A stretch of DNA of 64,000 nt from Falsiroseomonas tokyonensis (GTDB taxonomy: Bacteria; Pseudomonadota; Alphaproteobacteria; Acetobacterales; Acetobacteraceae): NCBI RefSeq assembly GCF_019024325.1, contig NZ_JAFNJS010000002.1, positions 806,118 through 870,117 on the forward strand, in the 5' to 3' direction. Under the pieces are notes generated by a model that had not been told where the DNA came from, did no database searches, and saw only the letters and a program-made list of their open reading frames with translations. A program made the position numbers and the translations under genes. The first letter of the stretch is position 1. Each line of letters begins with the position of its first letter. Shown here one piece after another: positions 24,834-33,272 of this stretch.

Positions 24834-25607
24834 TCAGCCCTCCGCCAGGAAGTCCAGCAGCGCCGCGTTGAAGGCCTCGGGCTGTTCCCAATAGGCGGAA
24901 TGGCCGGACTCCGCGATCACCACGCCCCGCGCATTCGGCAGGCGGCGCAGGAATAGGCGCTGGATCGCCGGTGGCGCCCAGAGATCGGCATCGCCGTTCA
25001 CCAGCAGCGTCCGCACCGCCAGGCCGCGCAGCGCCTGCCAGGTCAGGGCATTCGCGGCCGGCTGGCGGAAGCGGCCGCCGGGATGGGCGCGCCGCTCCAG
25101 CGCCAGCCAGCGGGCCACCCCCTCCGGATTCTCCGCCCGGTAGCTCGGCCCGAGCTCCTGGAAGTCGATCGGCAGCTCGGTGAATCCGGGCGGCCGCAGC
25201 CGGGCGCCGAGCGCCAGGTAGTCCTCGTCCACCACGCCCACGATGGTGCAGGCCAGCGTCAGGCTGCGCAGCCGGTCCGGATGGGTCAGGGCGAAATCCG
25301 TGGCCACCAGCCCGCCCGCCGCGGTGCCGACCAGGTGGCAGGGGCCGAGGCCCAGCCGGTCGAGCAGCCCGAGAAGGTCCCCGCTGCCCGTCCCCGGCGC
25401 ATCCTTCGGTCCGGTTTCCGAGCCGGCATGGCCCCGCCGGGAATAGGCGATGACCCGATAGCCGGCGCCGCGCAGCGCCGGCAGCTGGTGCTCCCAGATG
25501 TCCTTGCTGCCGCTGGCCGCATGCAGCAGCACCACCGGCGTGCCGTCCCCGCCGGTGTCCCAATAGGCCAAGCGCAGATCGGGCAGCGCGACCTCGCCCT
25601 CGATCAT
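24834..25607 (-). CDS. Alpha/beta-hydrolase-fold protein lacking the nucleophile serine
   Basis: 257 residues with a normal hydrolase core: oxyanion region LLHAASGSKD, a VIAYSRRGHAGS strand, acid in LLVNGDADLW and His in IAESGHSAYWEQPE. The nucleophile elbow reads HLVGTAAGGLVA, so the usual GxSxG is G94-T-A96-A-G98, with alanine in place of serine. It is either not a classical hydrolase or uses another mechanism. ATG at 25607 overlaps the stop of the upstream Bug gene by one base (TGATG); the two are coupled. Confidence 0.88.
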   Translation of the reverse strand: MIEGEVALPDLRLAYWDTGGDGTPVVLLHAASGSKDIWEHQLPALRGAGYRVIAYSRRGHAGSETGPKDAPGTGSGDLLGLLDRLGLGPCHLVGTAAGGLVATDFALTHPDRLRSLTLACTIVGVVDEDYLALGARLRPPGFTELPIDFQELGPSYRAENPEGVARWLALERRAHPGGRFRQPAANALTWQALRGLAVRTLLVNGDADLWAPPAIQRLFLRRLPNARGVVIAESGHSAYWEQPEAFNAALLDFLAEG

Positions 25608-26566
25608 CACTCGGCGACAATGCCGGCGGAGCGGATCACGGCGCCGAACTGCCGGTTGTCCTCCCGCAGATCTTCGGCCAACTCCGCCGGCGCGCGGTAG
25701 CGCGCTTCCACGCCGCCGCGGGCCAGCCGCTCGATGAAGGCGGGCTCGCGCGTCGCCGCTTCGACATGGGTGGCCAGGATATTGACGATCTCAGGTGGGA
25801 TCCCCGCCGGCCCCATCAGCGCCTGCCAGCCGGAGGTGTGGACATTCGGAAACCCCTGCTCGGCCAGAGTCGGCAGATCCGGGAATTGCGGCAGGCGGCG
25901 GTCGCCTACGGCCGCCAGCGGGCGCAGCCGGCCCTGCTGCGCGTGCTGGATCACCACCGTGTCGATCATGAAGTCCACATCCCCGGTCATCATCGCCTGC
26001 ACCGCAGGCGCCGAGCCGCGGAAGGGGATGTGCAGCGCCTCGAACCCCGCCTCGCGGCGGAACATCTCGGTCATGATGTGCAGGGTGGAGCCGATGCCGG
26101 AGGTGCCGTAGTTCAGCCGGCCCGGATGGCGCTTCCCGTAGGCCACCAGCTCCGCCAGCGTCGTCACCGGCAGGCTGTTGCGCACCGCCAGCAGGCGCTG
26201 GGATTCGCTGATATTGGCGATCGGCGTGAAGTTGCTGGAGTCATAGCCGACCTGGCTGAGATGCGGCAGGATCGAGAAGATCGCGTTGCCCGCCAGCAGC
26301 AGCGTGTAGCCATCCGGCGCCGCCACCGCGACCGCACGCGCGCCGATCGCGCCATTGGCGCCGCCCTGGTTCACCGTCACCACCGGCACGCCGAGGCGCG
26401 GCGCCAGCGCATCGGCGATCAGCCGGCCCACCAGGTCGCCGGTGCCGCCGGGCGTATAGGCGATGATCAGCCGCACCGGCCGGTCCGGATAGGCGGCCTG
26501 GGCGGGCGCCAGGGCGGCCAGCAGCAGCCAGCCGGCCGCGGCCATGCGTCGTGTCCAGGCCTTCAT
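25607..26566 (-). CDS. Bug-family (TTT) periplasmic solute-binding protein
   Basis: 319 residues. Signal peptide with AALAPAQA-AYP cleavage, then YPDRPVRLIIAYTPGGTGDL and AAPDGYTLLLAG. Translationally coupled to the alpha/beta-hydrolase-fold gene downstream and divergent from the amidohydrolase gene. It may therefore bind the substrate of this catabolic cluster. Confidence 0.9.
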   Translation of the reverse strand: MKAWTRRMAAAGWLLLAALAPAQAAYPDRPVRLIIAYTPGGTGDLVGRLIADALAPRLGVPVVTVNQGGANGAIGARAVAVAAPDGYTLLLAGNAIFSILPHLSQVGYDSSNFTPIANISESQRLLAVRNSLPVTTLAELVAYGKRHPGRLNYGTSGIGSTLHIMTEMFRREAGFEALHIPFRGSAPAVQAMMTGDVDFMIDTVVIQHAQQGRLRPLAAVGDRRLPQFPDLPTLAEQGFPNVHTSGWQALMGPAGIPPEIVNILATHVEAATREPAFIERLARGGVEARYRAPAELAEDLREDNRQFGAVIRSAGIVAE

Positions 26567-26740
26567 CCTCGTCTCCTCCGCCGGCGCATCCCGGCGCGCC
26601 TTGCCGCCATGCTATCCGCGCGGCGCGGCGGCGGCGGCAGGCAAGTCGGCGCATTTCATCTGCCGGAATGCGCCGCGCCGCCGCGCTTCCCGTCCGCGGC
26701 CGCCCGGGCTTTCATGCGCCGAACCGCCGGAGACCGCGCC

Positions 26741-27937
26741 ATGACCGAAACGCTGCTGACCCATCTCCGCCTGGCCGATGGCAGCCGGACGCGCATCGCC
26801 ATCGCCGGCGGCCGCATCGCGCAGATCCTGCCCGAGGGCGCGCCGGCGCCGGAGGCGGCGGAGGTGATGGACCTCGGCGGGGCGCTGCTGCTGCCCGCCC
26901 TGGTCGATGGCCATATGCATCTGGACAAGACCCTGTTCGGCCTGCCCTGGCAGCCGCATGCCGCGCAGCCCTTCCGGCAGAGCCGCATCGAAACCGACCA
27001 GCGCCTGCTGCCCAGCCTGCCGCTCTCCACCGCGGAACGGGCGGGCGCGCTGATCCGCCGCTGCGTCGCCCATGGCACCGCGCATATCCGCACCCATGCC
27101 GACATCACCCCCGATTTCGGCCTGACCGCGCTGCATGGCGTGCTGGAGGCGAAGGCCGCGCATGCCCATGCGGTGACGGTGCAGGTGGTGGCCTTCCCGC
27201 AGGCCGGCGTGATGCGCCAGGGCGGCGCGCCGATGCTGGACCTGCTCGACTCCGCGATCCGCGAGGGTGCGGACCTGGTCGGCGGCATCGATCCCTGCGA
27301 GGTGGATCGCAACCCCTCCGGCCAGCTGGACGGCCTCTTCGCCATCGCGGCGCGCCGCGGCGTCGGCCTCGACATCCATCTGCACGAGCCGGGCGAGCTC
27401 GGCCTCTACAGTCTGCAGGAGATCTGCGCGCGCGCGAAATCGGCGGGGATGCAGGGGCATGTCACCATCAGCCACGGCTTCTGCCTCGGCCGCATTTCCG
27501 AATCCAAGCAGAAGGCGGCGGCGGCGCTGATGGCGGAGTCGGGCGTGTCCCTCGTCACCCATGGCGCCGGCGGGGCCACCCTGCCGCCCCTGATGCTGCT
27601 GCGGCGGGAGGGCGTGCGCGTCTTCTGCGGCAATGACGATGTGCGCGACACCTGGAGCCCCTATGGCAATGGCGACATGCTGGAGCGCGCCGCGGTGATC
27701 GGCTGGCGCGAGGATCTGCGCACCGACCCGCTGCTGGAGGACCTGTTCGCCATGGTCTCGGCCGAGGGCGCGCTGGCGCTGGGCATCGCGCAGCACGGCA
27801 TTGCGGAAGGCCATCCGGCGAACCTGTTCAGCATCGCGGCGGAGAATGTGCCGGAGGCGATCGGCCAGCATCCGCCGCGCGGGCTGGTCTTCCATGCCGG
27901 GCGCCTGGTCGCGCGCGATGGCGCCTGGGTGGGTTGA
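26741..27937 (+). CDS. Amidohydrolase family protein, cytosine-deaminase-like
   Basis: 398 residues. Metal motif VDGHMHLDKTLFG (His58, His60), a later HLHEPGELGL, TISHGF and the metal Asp region FCGNDDVRDTWSPYGNGDM place it with cytosine deaminase/N-acyl-amino-acid or triazine-type deaminases. Acts on C-N bonds of cyclic or amide substrates in the cytoplasm. Start ATG at 26741. Divergent from a Bug receptor and 31 bases ahead of a D-2-hydroxyacid dehydrogenase gene. Confidence 0.88.
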   Translation: MTETLLTHLRLADGSRTRIAIAGGRIAQILPEGAPAPEAAEVMDLGGALLLPALVDGHMHLDKTLFGLPWQPHAAQPFRQSRIETDQRLLPSLPLSTAERAGALIRRCVAHGTAHIRTHADITPDFGLTALHGVLEAKAAHAHAVTVQVVAFPQAGVMRQGGAPMLDLLDSAIREGADLVGGIDPCEVDRNPSGQLDGLFAIAARRGVGLDIHLHEPGELGLYSLQEICARAKSAGMQGHVTISHGFCLGRISESKQKAAAALMAESGVSLVTHGAGGATLPPLMLLRREGVRVFCGNDDVRDTWSPYGNGDMLERAAVIGWREDLRTDPLLEDLFAMVSAEGALALGIAQHGIAEGHPANLFSIAAENVPEAIGQHPPRGLVFHAGRLVARDGAWVG

Positions 27938-27968
27938 CGCCCAGCGCGGTCCTGCGAGGCTCCGCCGC

Positions 27969-28961
27969 ATGCGCATCCATATCCAGAATCCCCAGGGCGA
28001 GACGCTCTTCCCCGTCACGCCCGCCCAGGTCGCCGCCGCCCTGGCCCGCCACCCCGAGATCGGCTCGCCCGAATTCTCCTATGCCGAGGACGATGCCGGC
28101 TTCGCCGCCGCCATGGCCGAGGCGGAGGTCCTGCTGACCTGGACCCGCGTGGTGAAGGCGCGCTTCCCGGTCGGCGCCCTGCCGGGCATCGCGCCCAGGC
28201 TGAAGGTGATCGCCTGCACCTCCGCCGGGCTCGATGGGCTCTCGCCCTTCACCTGGCTGCCGCCGGAGATCGTGCTGCTGAACAACCGCGGCGCGCATGC
28301 GGCCAAGGCCGGCGAATTCGCGCTGATGTCGCTGCTGATGCTGGCCAACCACATCCCCTTCTTCGGCACGCAGCAGCGGGGCGAGAGCTGGACCAAGCGC
28401 TTCGGATCGACGCTGGCCGGCCGAACGGTCTGCATCCTGGGTCTCGGCAGCATCGGCGGCACGGCGGCCAAGCACGCCAAGGCCTTCGGCATGAAGGTGA
28501 TCGGCGTGCGCAACAGCGCCACGCCGCATGAGCATTGCGACGAGGTGGTTACCACCGCCGGCCTCGACTCCGCGCTCGCGCGCGCCGAATTCCTGCTGCT
28601 GGCCTGCCCGCTGACGCCGGAGACGCGCGGGCTGATCGACCGCCGCCGCATCGGCCTGCTGCCCGCCGGCGCCAAGCTGGTGAACATGGCGCGCGGCGCG
28701 GTCTGGGACCAGGACGCGGTCTGCGATGCGCTGGAGGCCGGCGCGCTGGCCGGCGTGGTGACCGATGTCGCGGTGCCGGAGCCGCTGCCGGCGGGCCACC
28801 GCCTGTGGCGCACGCCGGGCATGCTGGTGGTCCCCCACGTCTCCTCCGACGACCCCGCCACCTACAACGACGACACGCTGGACATCCTGTTCCGCAACCT
28901 GCTCGCCATGCGGGCAGGCCAGCCGGCGCCGAACCGGGTGGAGCCAGAACGGGGCTATTGA
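27969..28961 (+). CDS. D-isomer 2-hydroxyacid dehydrogenase family protein
   Basis: 330 residues. The NAD-binding VCILGLGSIGG motif is at about 153-163. The catalytic Arg lies in LVNMARGAVWDQDAV, the Glu in VPEPLPAGH, and the His in VVPHVSSDD. Reduces 2-keto acids or oxidises D-2-hydroxyacids with NAD(P)H. Follows the amidohydrolase gene closely and precedes another Bug receptor gene, so an operon of three is likely. Confidence 0.9.
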   Translation: MRIHIQNPQGETLFPVTPAQVAAALARHPEIGSPEFSYAEDDAGFAAAMAEAEVLLTWTRVVKARFPVGALPGIAPRLKVIACTSAGLDGLSPFTWLPPEIVLLNNRGAHAAKAGEFALMSLLMLANHIPFFGTQQRGESWTKRFGSTLAGRTVCILGLGSIGGTAAKHAKAFGMKVIGVRNSATPHEHCDEVVTTAGLDSALARAEFLLLACPLTPETRGLIDRRRIGLLPAGAKLVNMARGAVWDQDAVCDALEAGALAGVVTDVAVPEPLPAGHRLWRTPGMLVVPHVSSDDPATYNDDTLDILFRNLLAMRAGQPAPNRVEPERGY

Positions 28962-29017
28962 TGGCGCCGGGCGGCAGGCCGTAGCGTCAGCCTCCGCTGA
29001 ACGAGGATGCCGCCGCC

Positions 29018-29995
29018 ATGAGCCTCACCCGCCGCACGCTTCTGGCCGCCACGGCGCTGGGCGCTGCCACGCCGGCACTTGCCCAGCCCGCCTGGCCGAC
29101 GCGGCCCGTCCGCCTGATCGTCCCGGCGCCGGGCGGCGGCGGCACCGCGGATACGCTGGCGCGCATTTTTGCCCAGGAGCTCGAAAAGCGCCTGCCGCAG
29201 CCGGTGGTGGTGGAGAACAGGGGCGGCGCCGCCGGCAATATCGGCGCCAATGCCGCGGCGCGGTCGGATCCGGATGGGCATGCCATCCTCTGGGGCTGGG
29301 CCGGCACGCTGGCGACCAACCCGGCGATGTACCGGGACATGCCCTTCGACCCGGTCCGGGATTTCACGCCCGTCGTGCTGATCGGCAGCGTGCCCAACAT
29401 CCTCACCGTGAACAACGACGTGCCGGTGCGCGACCTCGCGGCCTTCACGGCCTATGCCAAGGCGCATCCCGGCGGCATCAACCACGGCACCACGGGCAAT
29501 GGCTCCTCCATGCATCTGGCGGCGGAGCTCTTCGCCTCCCGCACCGGGACGCAGCTGACCCATGTGCCCTATGCGGCGCCGGCGGCCGCCACCACGGACC
29601 TGATCGCCGGGCGCATCCAGGCCATGTTCAACCTGGTGACCGGCGCCAAGCCGCTGGTGGAGGCCGGGCGGGTGCGCGCCATCGCGGTGCTGGCGGACAG
29701 CCGCGTGCCGCAACTGCCGGATGTGCCCACGACGGCGGAGCTCGGCATGCCCGGCCTCGCCTTCGGCACCTGGTTCTGCCTGATGCTGCCGAAGGGCGCC
29801 GCGCCCGCGCTGGTCGCGCGCATCAACGCGCTGGCGAATGAGGTCCTGGCCGACCCCGCCGCACGCCAGCGGCTGGAGGCCGCCGGCATGGCCTTCGACG
29901 GTGGCGGCACGCCGGAACGCCTCGCCACCTATCTGCGCGAGGAGATGGTCCGCCACGCGGAGCTGGTGCGGATCTCCGGCGCGCAGATCAACTGA
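29018..29995 (+). CDS. Bug-family (TTT) periplasmic solute-binding protein
   Basis: 325 residues. Twin-arginine-like leader MSLTRRTLLAATALGAATPALA, then WPTRPVRLIVPAPGGGGTADTL; the PDGHAILWG loop replaces the common DGYT. Third gene of the amidohydrolase run; GAGGAT upstream may serve as ribosome binding site. A palindromic repeat follows the stop. Confidence 0.9.
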   Translation: MSLTRRTLLAATALGAATPALAQPAWPTRPVRLIVPAPGGGGTADTLARIFAQELEKRLPQPVVVENRGGAAGNIGANAAARSDPDGHAILWGWAGTLATNPAMYRDMPFDPVRDFTPVVLIGSVPNILTVNNDVPVRDLAAFTAYAKAHPGGINHGTTGNGSSMHLAAELFASRTGTQLTHVPYAAPAAATTDLIAGRIQAMFNLVTGAKPLVEAGRVRAIAVLADSRVPQLPDVPTTAELGMPGLAFGTWFCLMLPKGAAPALVARINALANEVLADPAARQRLEAAGMAFDGGGTPERLATYLREEMVRHAELVRISGAQIN

Positions 29996-30016
29996 TCGGT
30001 GCGGCCGCGCAAAAAA

Positions 30017-30060
30017 GCCCTCTCCCCCCGACGGGGGGAGAGGGTTGGGTGAGGGGGGCC
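30017..30060. repeat. REP-like palindrome copy 5
   Basis: CCCTCTCCCCCCGACGGGGG followed by GAGAGGGTTGGGTGAGGGGGG. Sits between convergent genes (stops at 29995 and 30080) and is the same family as the copies near 8.4 and 11.2 kb. The A-run just before it means the minus strand reads the stem followed by TTTTTT, so it can also terminate the minus-strand gene only if read in that order. More likely it serves the convergent pair generally. Confidence 0.7.
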
Positions 30061-30079
30061 GAGGGCGTTTTGCGCCCTG

Positions 30080-30652
30080 CTACACCCCCCGCGGCAGCAG
30101 CGGATCGCCCAGCGTCAGCATCAGCCGGTTGGCATTGGCGAACATCGCCACCGAATGGATCAGGTCGAGGATCTCGAGGTCGTCCAGCCCCGCCGCGCGC
30201 AGCGGCGCCAGATGCTGGGCGGTGACGGCGCCGGGGTCGCAGGTCAGCGCCTCGGTGAAATCGGCCATCGCCTTGCGGCGCGGATCGGGCTCCGCGGCCC
30301 AGCCCTCATCCAGCAGGCGCTGCATGGCGGGTTCCTCGCCCGTCAGCTCGACGAAGCGCTTGGCATGGACCGAGGTGCAGAAGACGCAGCCATTCACCAT
30401 GGAGACCACGGCGGTGGACAGCTCGCGATCCGCGCGATCGAGCCCGCCCTCGGCGTACATGACGATATTGAATAGCGCGCCGCGCTCGCCCAGCGAGCCC
30501 GGATCATGCGCCAGCGTCAGGAAATAGGTGGAGCGCCGCTGCGCCGGCGGGCAGGCCTCCAACGCCGCGAGCTGTTCGGGGGTGGCGGTCTCGGCCTTCA
30601 CGGGGGCCAGGCGCGGGCGCCAGCCGACGGGCTTCAGGGTGAAGCGGCTCAT
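30080..30652 (-). CDS. Peroxidase-related (AhpD-like) carboxymuconolactone decarboxylase family protein
   Basis: 190 residues of the all-helical AhpD/CMD fold. The redox motif is Cys-Val-Phe-Cys followed by TSVH (NGCVFCTSVHAKR), as in alkylhydroperoxidase D-type proteins that use CxxC plus His. Probably reduces peroxides or disulfides in the cytoplasm. Start ATG at 30652 overlaps the stop of the upstream CMD gene (ATGA at 30649). Confidence 0.88.
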   Translation of the reverse strand: MSRFTLKPVGWRPRLAPVKAETATPEQLAALEACPPAQRRSTYFLTLAHDPGSLGERGALFNIVMYAEGGLDRADRELSTAVVSMVNGCVFCTSVHAKRFVELTGEEPAMQRLLDEGWAAEPDPRRKAMADFTEALTCDPGAVTAQHLAPLRAAGLDDLEILDLIHSVAMFANANRLMLTLGDPLLPRGV

Positions 30653-31098
30653 GCAGCCTTCTCCTGCATCAGGGCGCGCAGCCCGGCCAGCAGCCGCACC
30701 TGGTAGGGCACGAAGGCGATGAGCTGCGTCGCCGCCACGATGTCGCGGGAGGTCAGGCCGAGGGCCACCAGGCCATCGATATCCGCCTTGGAGGTGGATT
30801 CCGGCGCCATGGCCGTCTTCTCGGCATAGGCCAGCAGCGCGTCCAGACGCGGGGAGGGGGTGGGGGAAGGGGCAAGTCCGGCAAAATGCGCCGCCAGCGC
30901 CGCCTCGCCCTCGCGCTCCGCCACATGGCGGGCCAGCGCCGCACGCTCGGCCAGGCTCAGACCGCCCGGATCGGCGGGCAGCAGCAATTCGCGATAGGCG
31001 CCCTCGGCATGGCGCAGGGCTTCCGGGCGCTGGCGACGGAGGCGGCCCAGCGGGCTGTCCGGCGCCAGGCCGAGAATGTCTTCGATCAGGTCAGGCAA
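30649..31098 (-). CDS. CMD-domain protein
   Basis: 149 residues. Helical CMD-like protein of the type that accompanies AhpD-like peroxidases. It has no CxxC and is likely the non-catalytic partner. The LAPSPTPSPRLD stretch (about 78) is encoded by a G-rich segment that looks like a fragment of the dispersed palindromic repeat. Coupled by ATGA to the AhpD-like gene; 16 bases separate its start from the stop of the upstream Bug gene. Confidence 0.8.
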   Translation of the reverse strand: MPDLIEDILGLAPDSPLGRLRRQRPEALRHAEGAYRELLLPADPGGLSLAERAALARHVAEREGEAALAAHFAGLAPSPTPSPRLDALLAYAEKTAMAPESTSKADIDGLVALGLTSRDIVAATQLIAFVPYQVRLLAGLRALMQEKAA

Positions 31099-31114
31099 GT
31101 CGGTCCTCGGGTGG

Positions 31115-32113
31115 CTATTGCACCAGGATGTTGCCCTGCTGGACCACCTGGCGCCAGCGGGCCAGCTCCGCCGTCACCAGCGCGGCATATTCGGCGGAGG
31201 GCACGGGCCGCGGCTGGGTGCCGCGCTCCGCCAGCTGCGCCTGCATGGCGGGGTCGGACAGCGCGGAGCGGGCGGCATCCCCCATCCGCTGCACCACGGC
31301 ATCGGAGGCGCTGCGATGGGTATGCAGGCCGAACCAGGCCTCGGCGGAGAAGCCCACCAGGTTGAACTCCGCCCCCAGCTCCGCCAGCGCCGGGACATCC
31401 GGCAGTTCCGGCAGGCGGACGGCGGAGGTGACGGCCAGGGGCAGGACGGTGCCGGCGCGGATCTGCGGCAGGGCGGTGGGCAGGTTGTCGATGAAGGTAT
31501 CGACCTCGCCGCCCATCACCGCCACCATGCCGGGCCCGGCGCCGCGATAGGGCACGTGCTGCAGCCCGGCGCCGGTCTGCTGGTTGATCAGCTCCCCGGT
31601 CAGATGGGTGGAGGTGCCATTGCCGGCGGAGGCGAAGTTGCGCATCCCGGGCCGCGCCTTGGCATCGCGCAGGAAGGCCCGCACGTCGCCGCCCGGCACC
31701 TTGCCCGGATTGGCGACCCAGACATTCGGCACCGTCACCATCAGCGTCAGGGCGCGGAAATCGGTCTCCGCATTGTAGGTCAGGTTGCGGTAGAGCGCGG
31801 GGGCGATGCCGTGGGAGGCGATCTGCGAGACGAACATCGCATGGTCGTCGCCTTCGCGGGCGAAGCGGCCGGCGGCGGTGGTGCTGCCAGCGCCGGGCTG
31901 GTTCTCCACCACCACGGCGCGGCCTAGCCGGTCGCGCATCGCCTGGGCGACCAGGCGGGCCACCACATCCGTGGTGCCGCCGGGCGGGAAGGGGACGATC
32001 ATGCGCAGGTCGCGATTGGGCCAGGCGGCCTGCGCCAAGGCGGGGGCGGCCAGCGCGGCGGCGCCGGCCGCCAGCAGGCCGCGGCGGCCCAGTTCTGCTT
32101 TTGTCATTCCCAT
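31115..32113 (-). CDS. Bug-family (TTT) periplasmic solute-binding protein
   Basis: About 332 residues. Leader with GRRGLLAAGAAALAAPALA, mature WPNRDLRMIVPFPPGGTTDV. ATGs at 32113 and 32107 both lie after GGGAG; I use 32113. The usual DGYT loop is replaced by EGDDHAMFVS, an unusual feature that may reflect a different ligand. First gene of a run with the two CMD-fold proteins, divergent from the nitrile hydratase fusion. Confidence 0.88.
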   Translation of the reverse strand: MGMTKAELGRRGLLAAGAAALAAPALAQAAWPNRDLRMIVPFPPGGTTDVVARLVAQAMRDRLGRAVVVENQPGAGSTTAAGRFAREGDDHAMFVSQIASHGIAPALYRNLTYNAETDFRALTLMVTVPNVWVANPGKVPGGDVRAFLRDAKARPGMRNFASAGNGTSTHLTGELINQQTGAGLQHVPYRGAGPGMVAVMGGEVDTFIDNLPTALPQIRAGTVLPLAVTSAVRLPELPDVPALAELGAEFNLVGFSAEAWFGLHTHRSASDAVVQRMGDAARSALSDPAMQAQLAERGTQPRPVPSAEYAALVTAELARWRQVVQQGNILVQ

Positions 32114-32223
32114 CGGTCTCCCGGTTGTTTTCCCGACCTTCGCCAATGATCGTCGCCCTGTCGAGGCTTCCGATGCCGCTGGGGTCCGATTAGCGTACCG
32201 GCTGCATTCCAGAGGACCGGCCG

Positions 32224-33222
32224 ATGACCGACCTGCCCCCCAACCATCCGCCCCATGACGCCGGCGGCCGCTTCGACGGCCCCGTGATCCGCGCGGAGCA
32301 CGAGGCCGCGCATTGGGAGAAGGAGGCGGATGCGATCCGCATGCTGCTGTCCGACGCGAAGCGCCGGCTTTTCACCACCGATGAAAGCCGGCGGGTGCAG
32401 GAACAGCTGGACGACGCGACCTATTGGGCCATGCCCTATTACGAGCGCTGGATCCTGGCCTTCTCCAGCCTGATGATTTCGAAGGGCGTGGTGCCGGAGG
32501 CCGAGCTGCTGGCCGAGGAGGCGCGGCTGCGCGAAGCGGAGCTGGATGTGGTGGAGGATCATCACAACCACCATGACGATCACGGCCATGATCACGATCA
32601 TGACCACGACCACGACCATGAGCATCACCCGTATCAGGAAGATCACGACGCGGCGGAGGAACGGCTCTCGCCGCTACGCCTGCGGGGCGTTGCCATGCGC
32701 AACCTGCTGCTGGCCAAGGGCGTGCTGACCGCCGCCGAGATCCGGGAGGAAATCGCGCGCATGGATGCGCGCAGCCCGCATAACGGCGCCGCGATCGTCG
32801 CACGCGCCTGGACCGACCCGGCCTATGCACAGCGACTGGAAGCGGATGCCGTGGCGGCGGCGGCGGAGCTCGGCCTGGATGCGGCGGGCACCAAGCTGGC
32901 CGCGCTGTTCAACACGGCGACGCGGCACCACCTGGTGGTGTGCACGCTGTGCTCCTGCTACCCGCGCAGCATCCTCGGCCGCCCGCCCGCCTGGTACAAA
33001 TCCCGCGCCTATCGCGCGCGCGCGGTGCGTGATCCGCGCGGCATTCTCGCCGAATTCGGCACCAGCCTGCCGCCGCGGGTGGAGCTGCGCGTGCACGACA
33101 GCAATGCGGAGCTGCGCTACCTGGTGGTGCCGCAGCGCCCCGCCGGCACCGAGGGCTGGGATGAGGCCCGGCTGGCGGGGCTGGTGACGCGCGACGGCAT
33201 GATCGGCGTCACCACGCTGTAG
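32224..33222 (+). CDS. Nitrile hydratase/thiocyanate hydrolase-type fusion: beta N-half, His-rich linker, alpha subunit
   Basis: 332 residues. Residues about 30-105 match the N-terminal helical half of nitrile hydratase beta (DATYWAMPYYERWILAFSSL, KGVVPEAEL). Residues 113-135 are a linker with 13 histidines in alternating His-Asp. Residues about 150-332 are a complete alpha subunit, with SPHNGAAIVARAW, the metal claw Cys240-Thr-Leu-Cys243-Ser-Cys245, and GRPPAWYKSRAYRARAVRDP. The CTLCSC form is that of cobalt enzymes. The SH3-like C-terminal half of beta and any activator gene are absent from the window. It is therefore like thiocyanate hydrolase alpha plus gamma fused. Hydrates nitriles, or hydrolyses thiocyanate. 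Confidence 0.85.
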   Translation: MTDLPPNHPPHDAGGRFDGPVIRAEHEAAHWEKEADAIRMLLSDAKRRLFTTDESRRVQEQLDDATYWAMPYYERWILAFSSLMISKGVVPEAELLAEEARLREAELDVVEDHHNHHDDHGHDHDHDHDHDHEHHPYQEDHDAAEERLSPLRLRGVAMRNLLLAKGVLTAAEIREEIARMDARSPHNGAAIVARAWTDPAYAQRLEADAVAAAAELGLDAAGTKLAALFNTATRHHLVVCTLCSCYPRSILGRPPAWYKSRAYRARAVRDPRGILAEFGTSLPPRVELRVHDSNAELRYLVVPQRPAGTEGWDEARLAGLVTRDGMIGVTTL

Positions 33223-33234
33223 GGGGCGGAGGCG

Positions 33235-33271
33235 AAGACCCCCTCTCCCATGAGAGGGGGAGGGGCTTTTC
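33235..33271. terminator. Bidirectional terminator, REP-like palindrome copy 6
   Basis: CCCCCTCTC-CCAT-GAGAGGGGG stem followed by AGGGGCTTTTCT. Lies between the convergent stops at 33222 and 33273. The T run on the plus strand fits intrinsic termination of the nitrile hydratase fusion gene. Sequence resembles the dispersed palindromes elsewhere in the window. Confidence 0.75.
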
Positions 33272-33272
33272 T

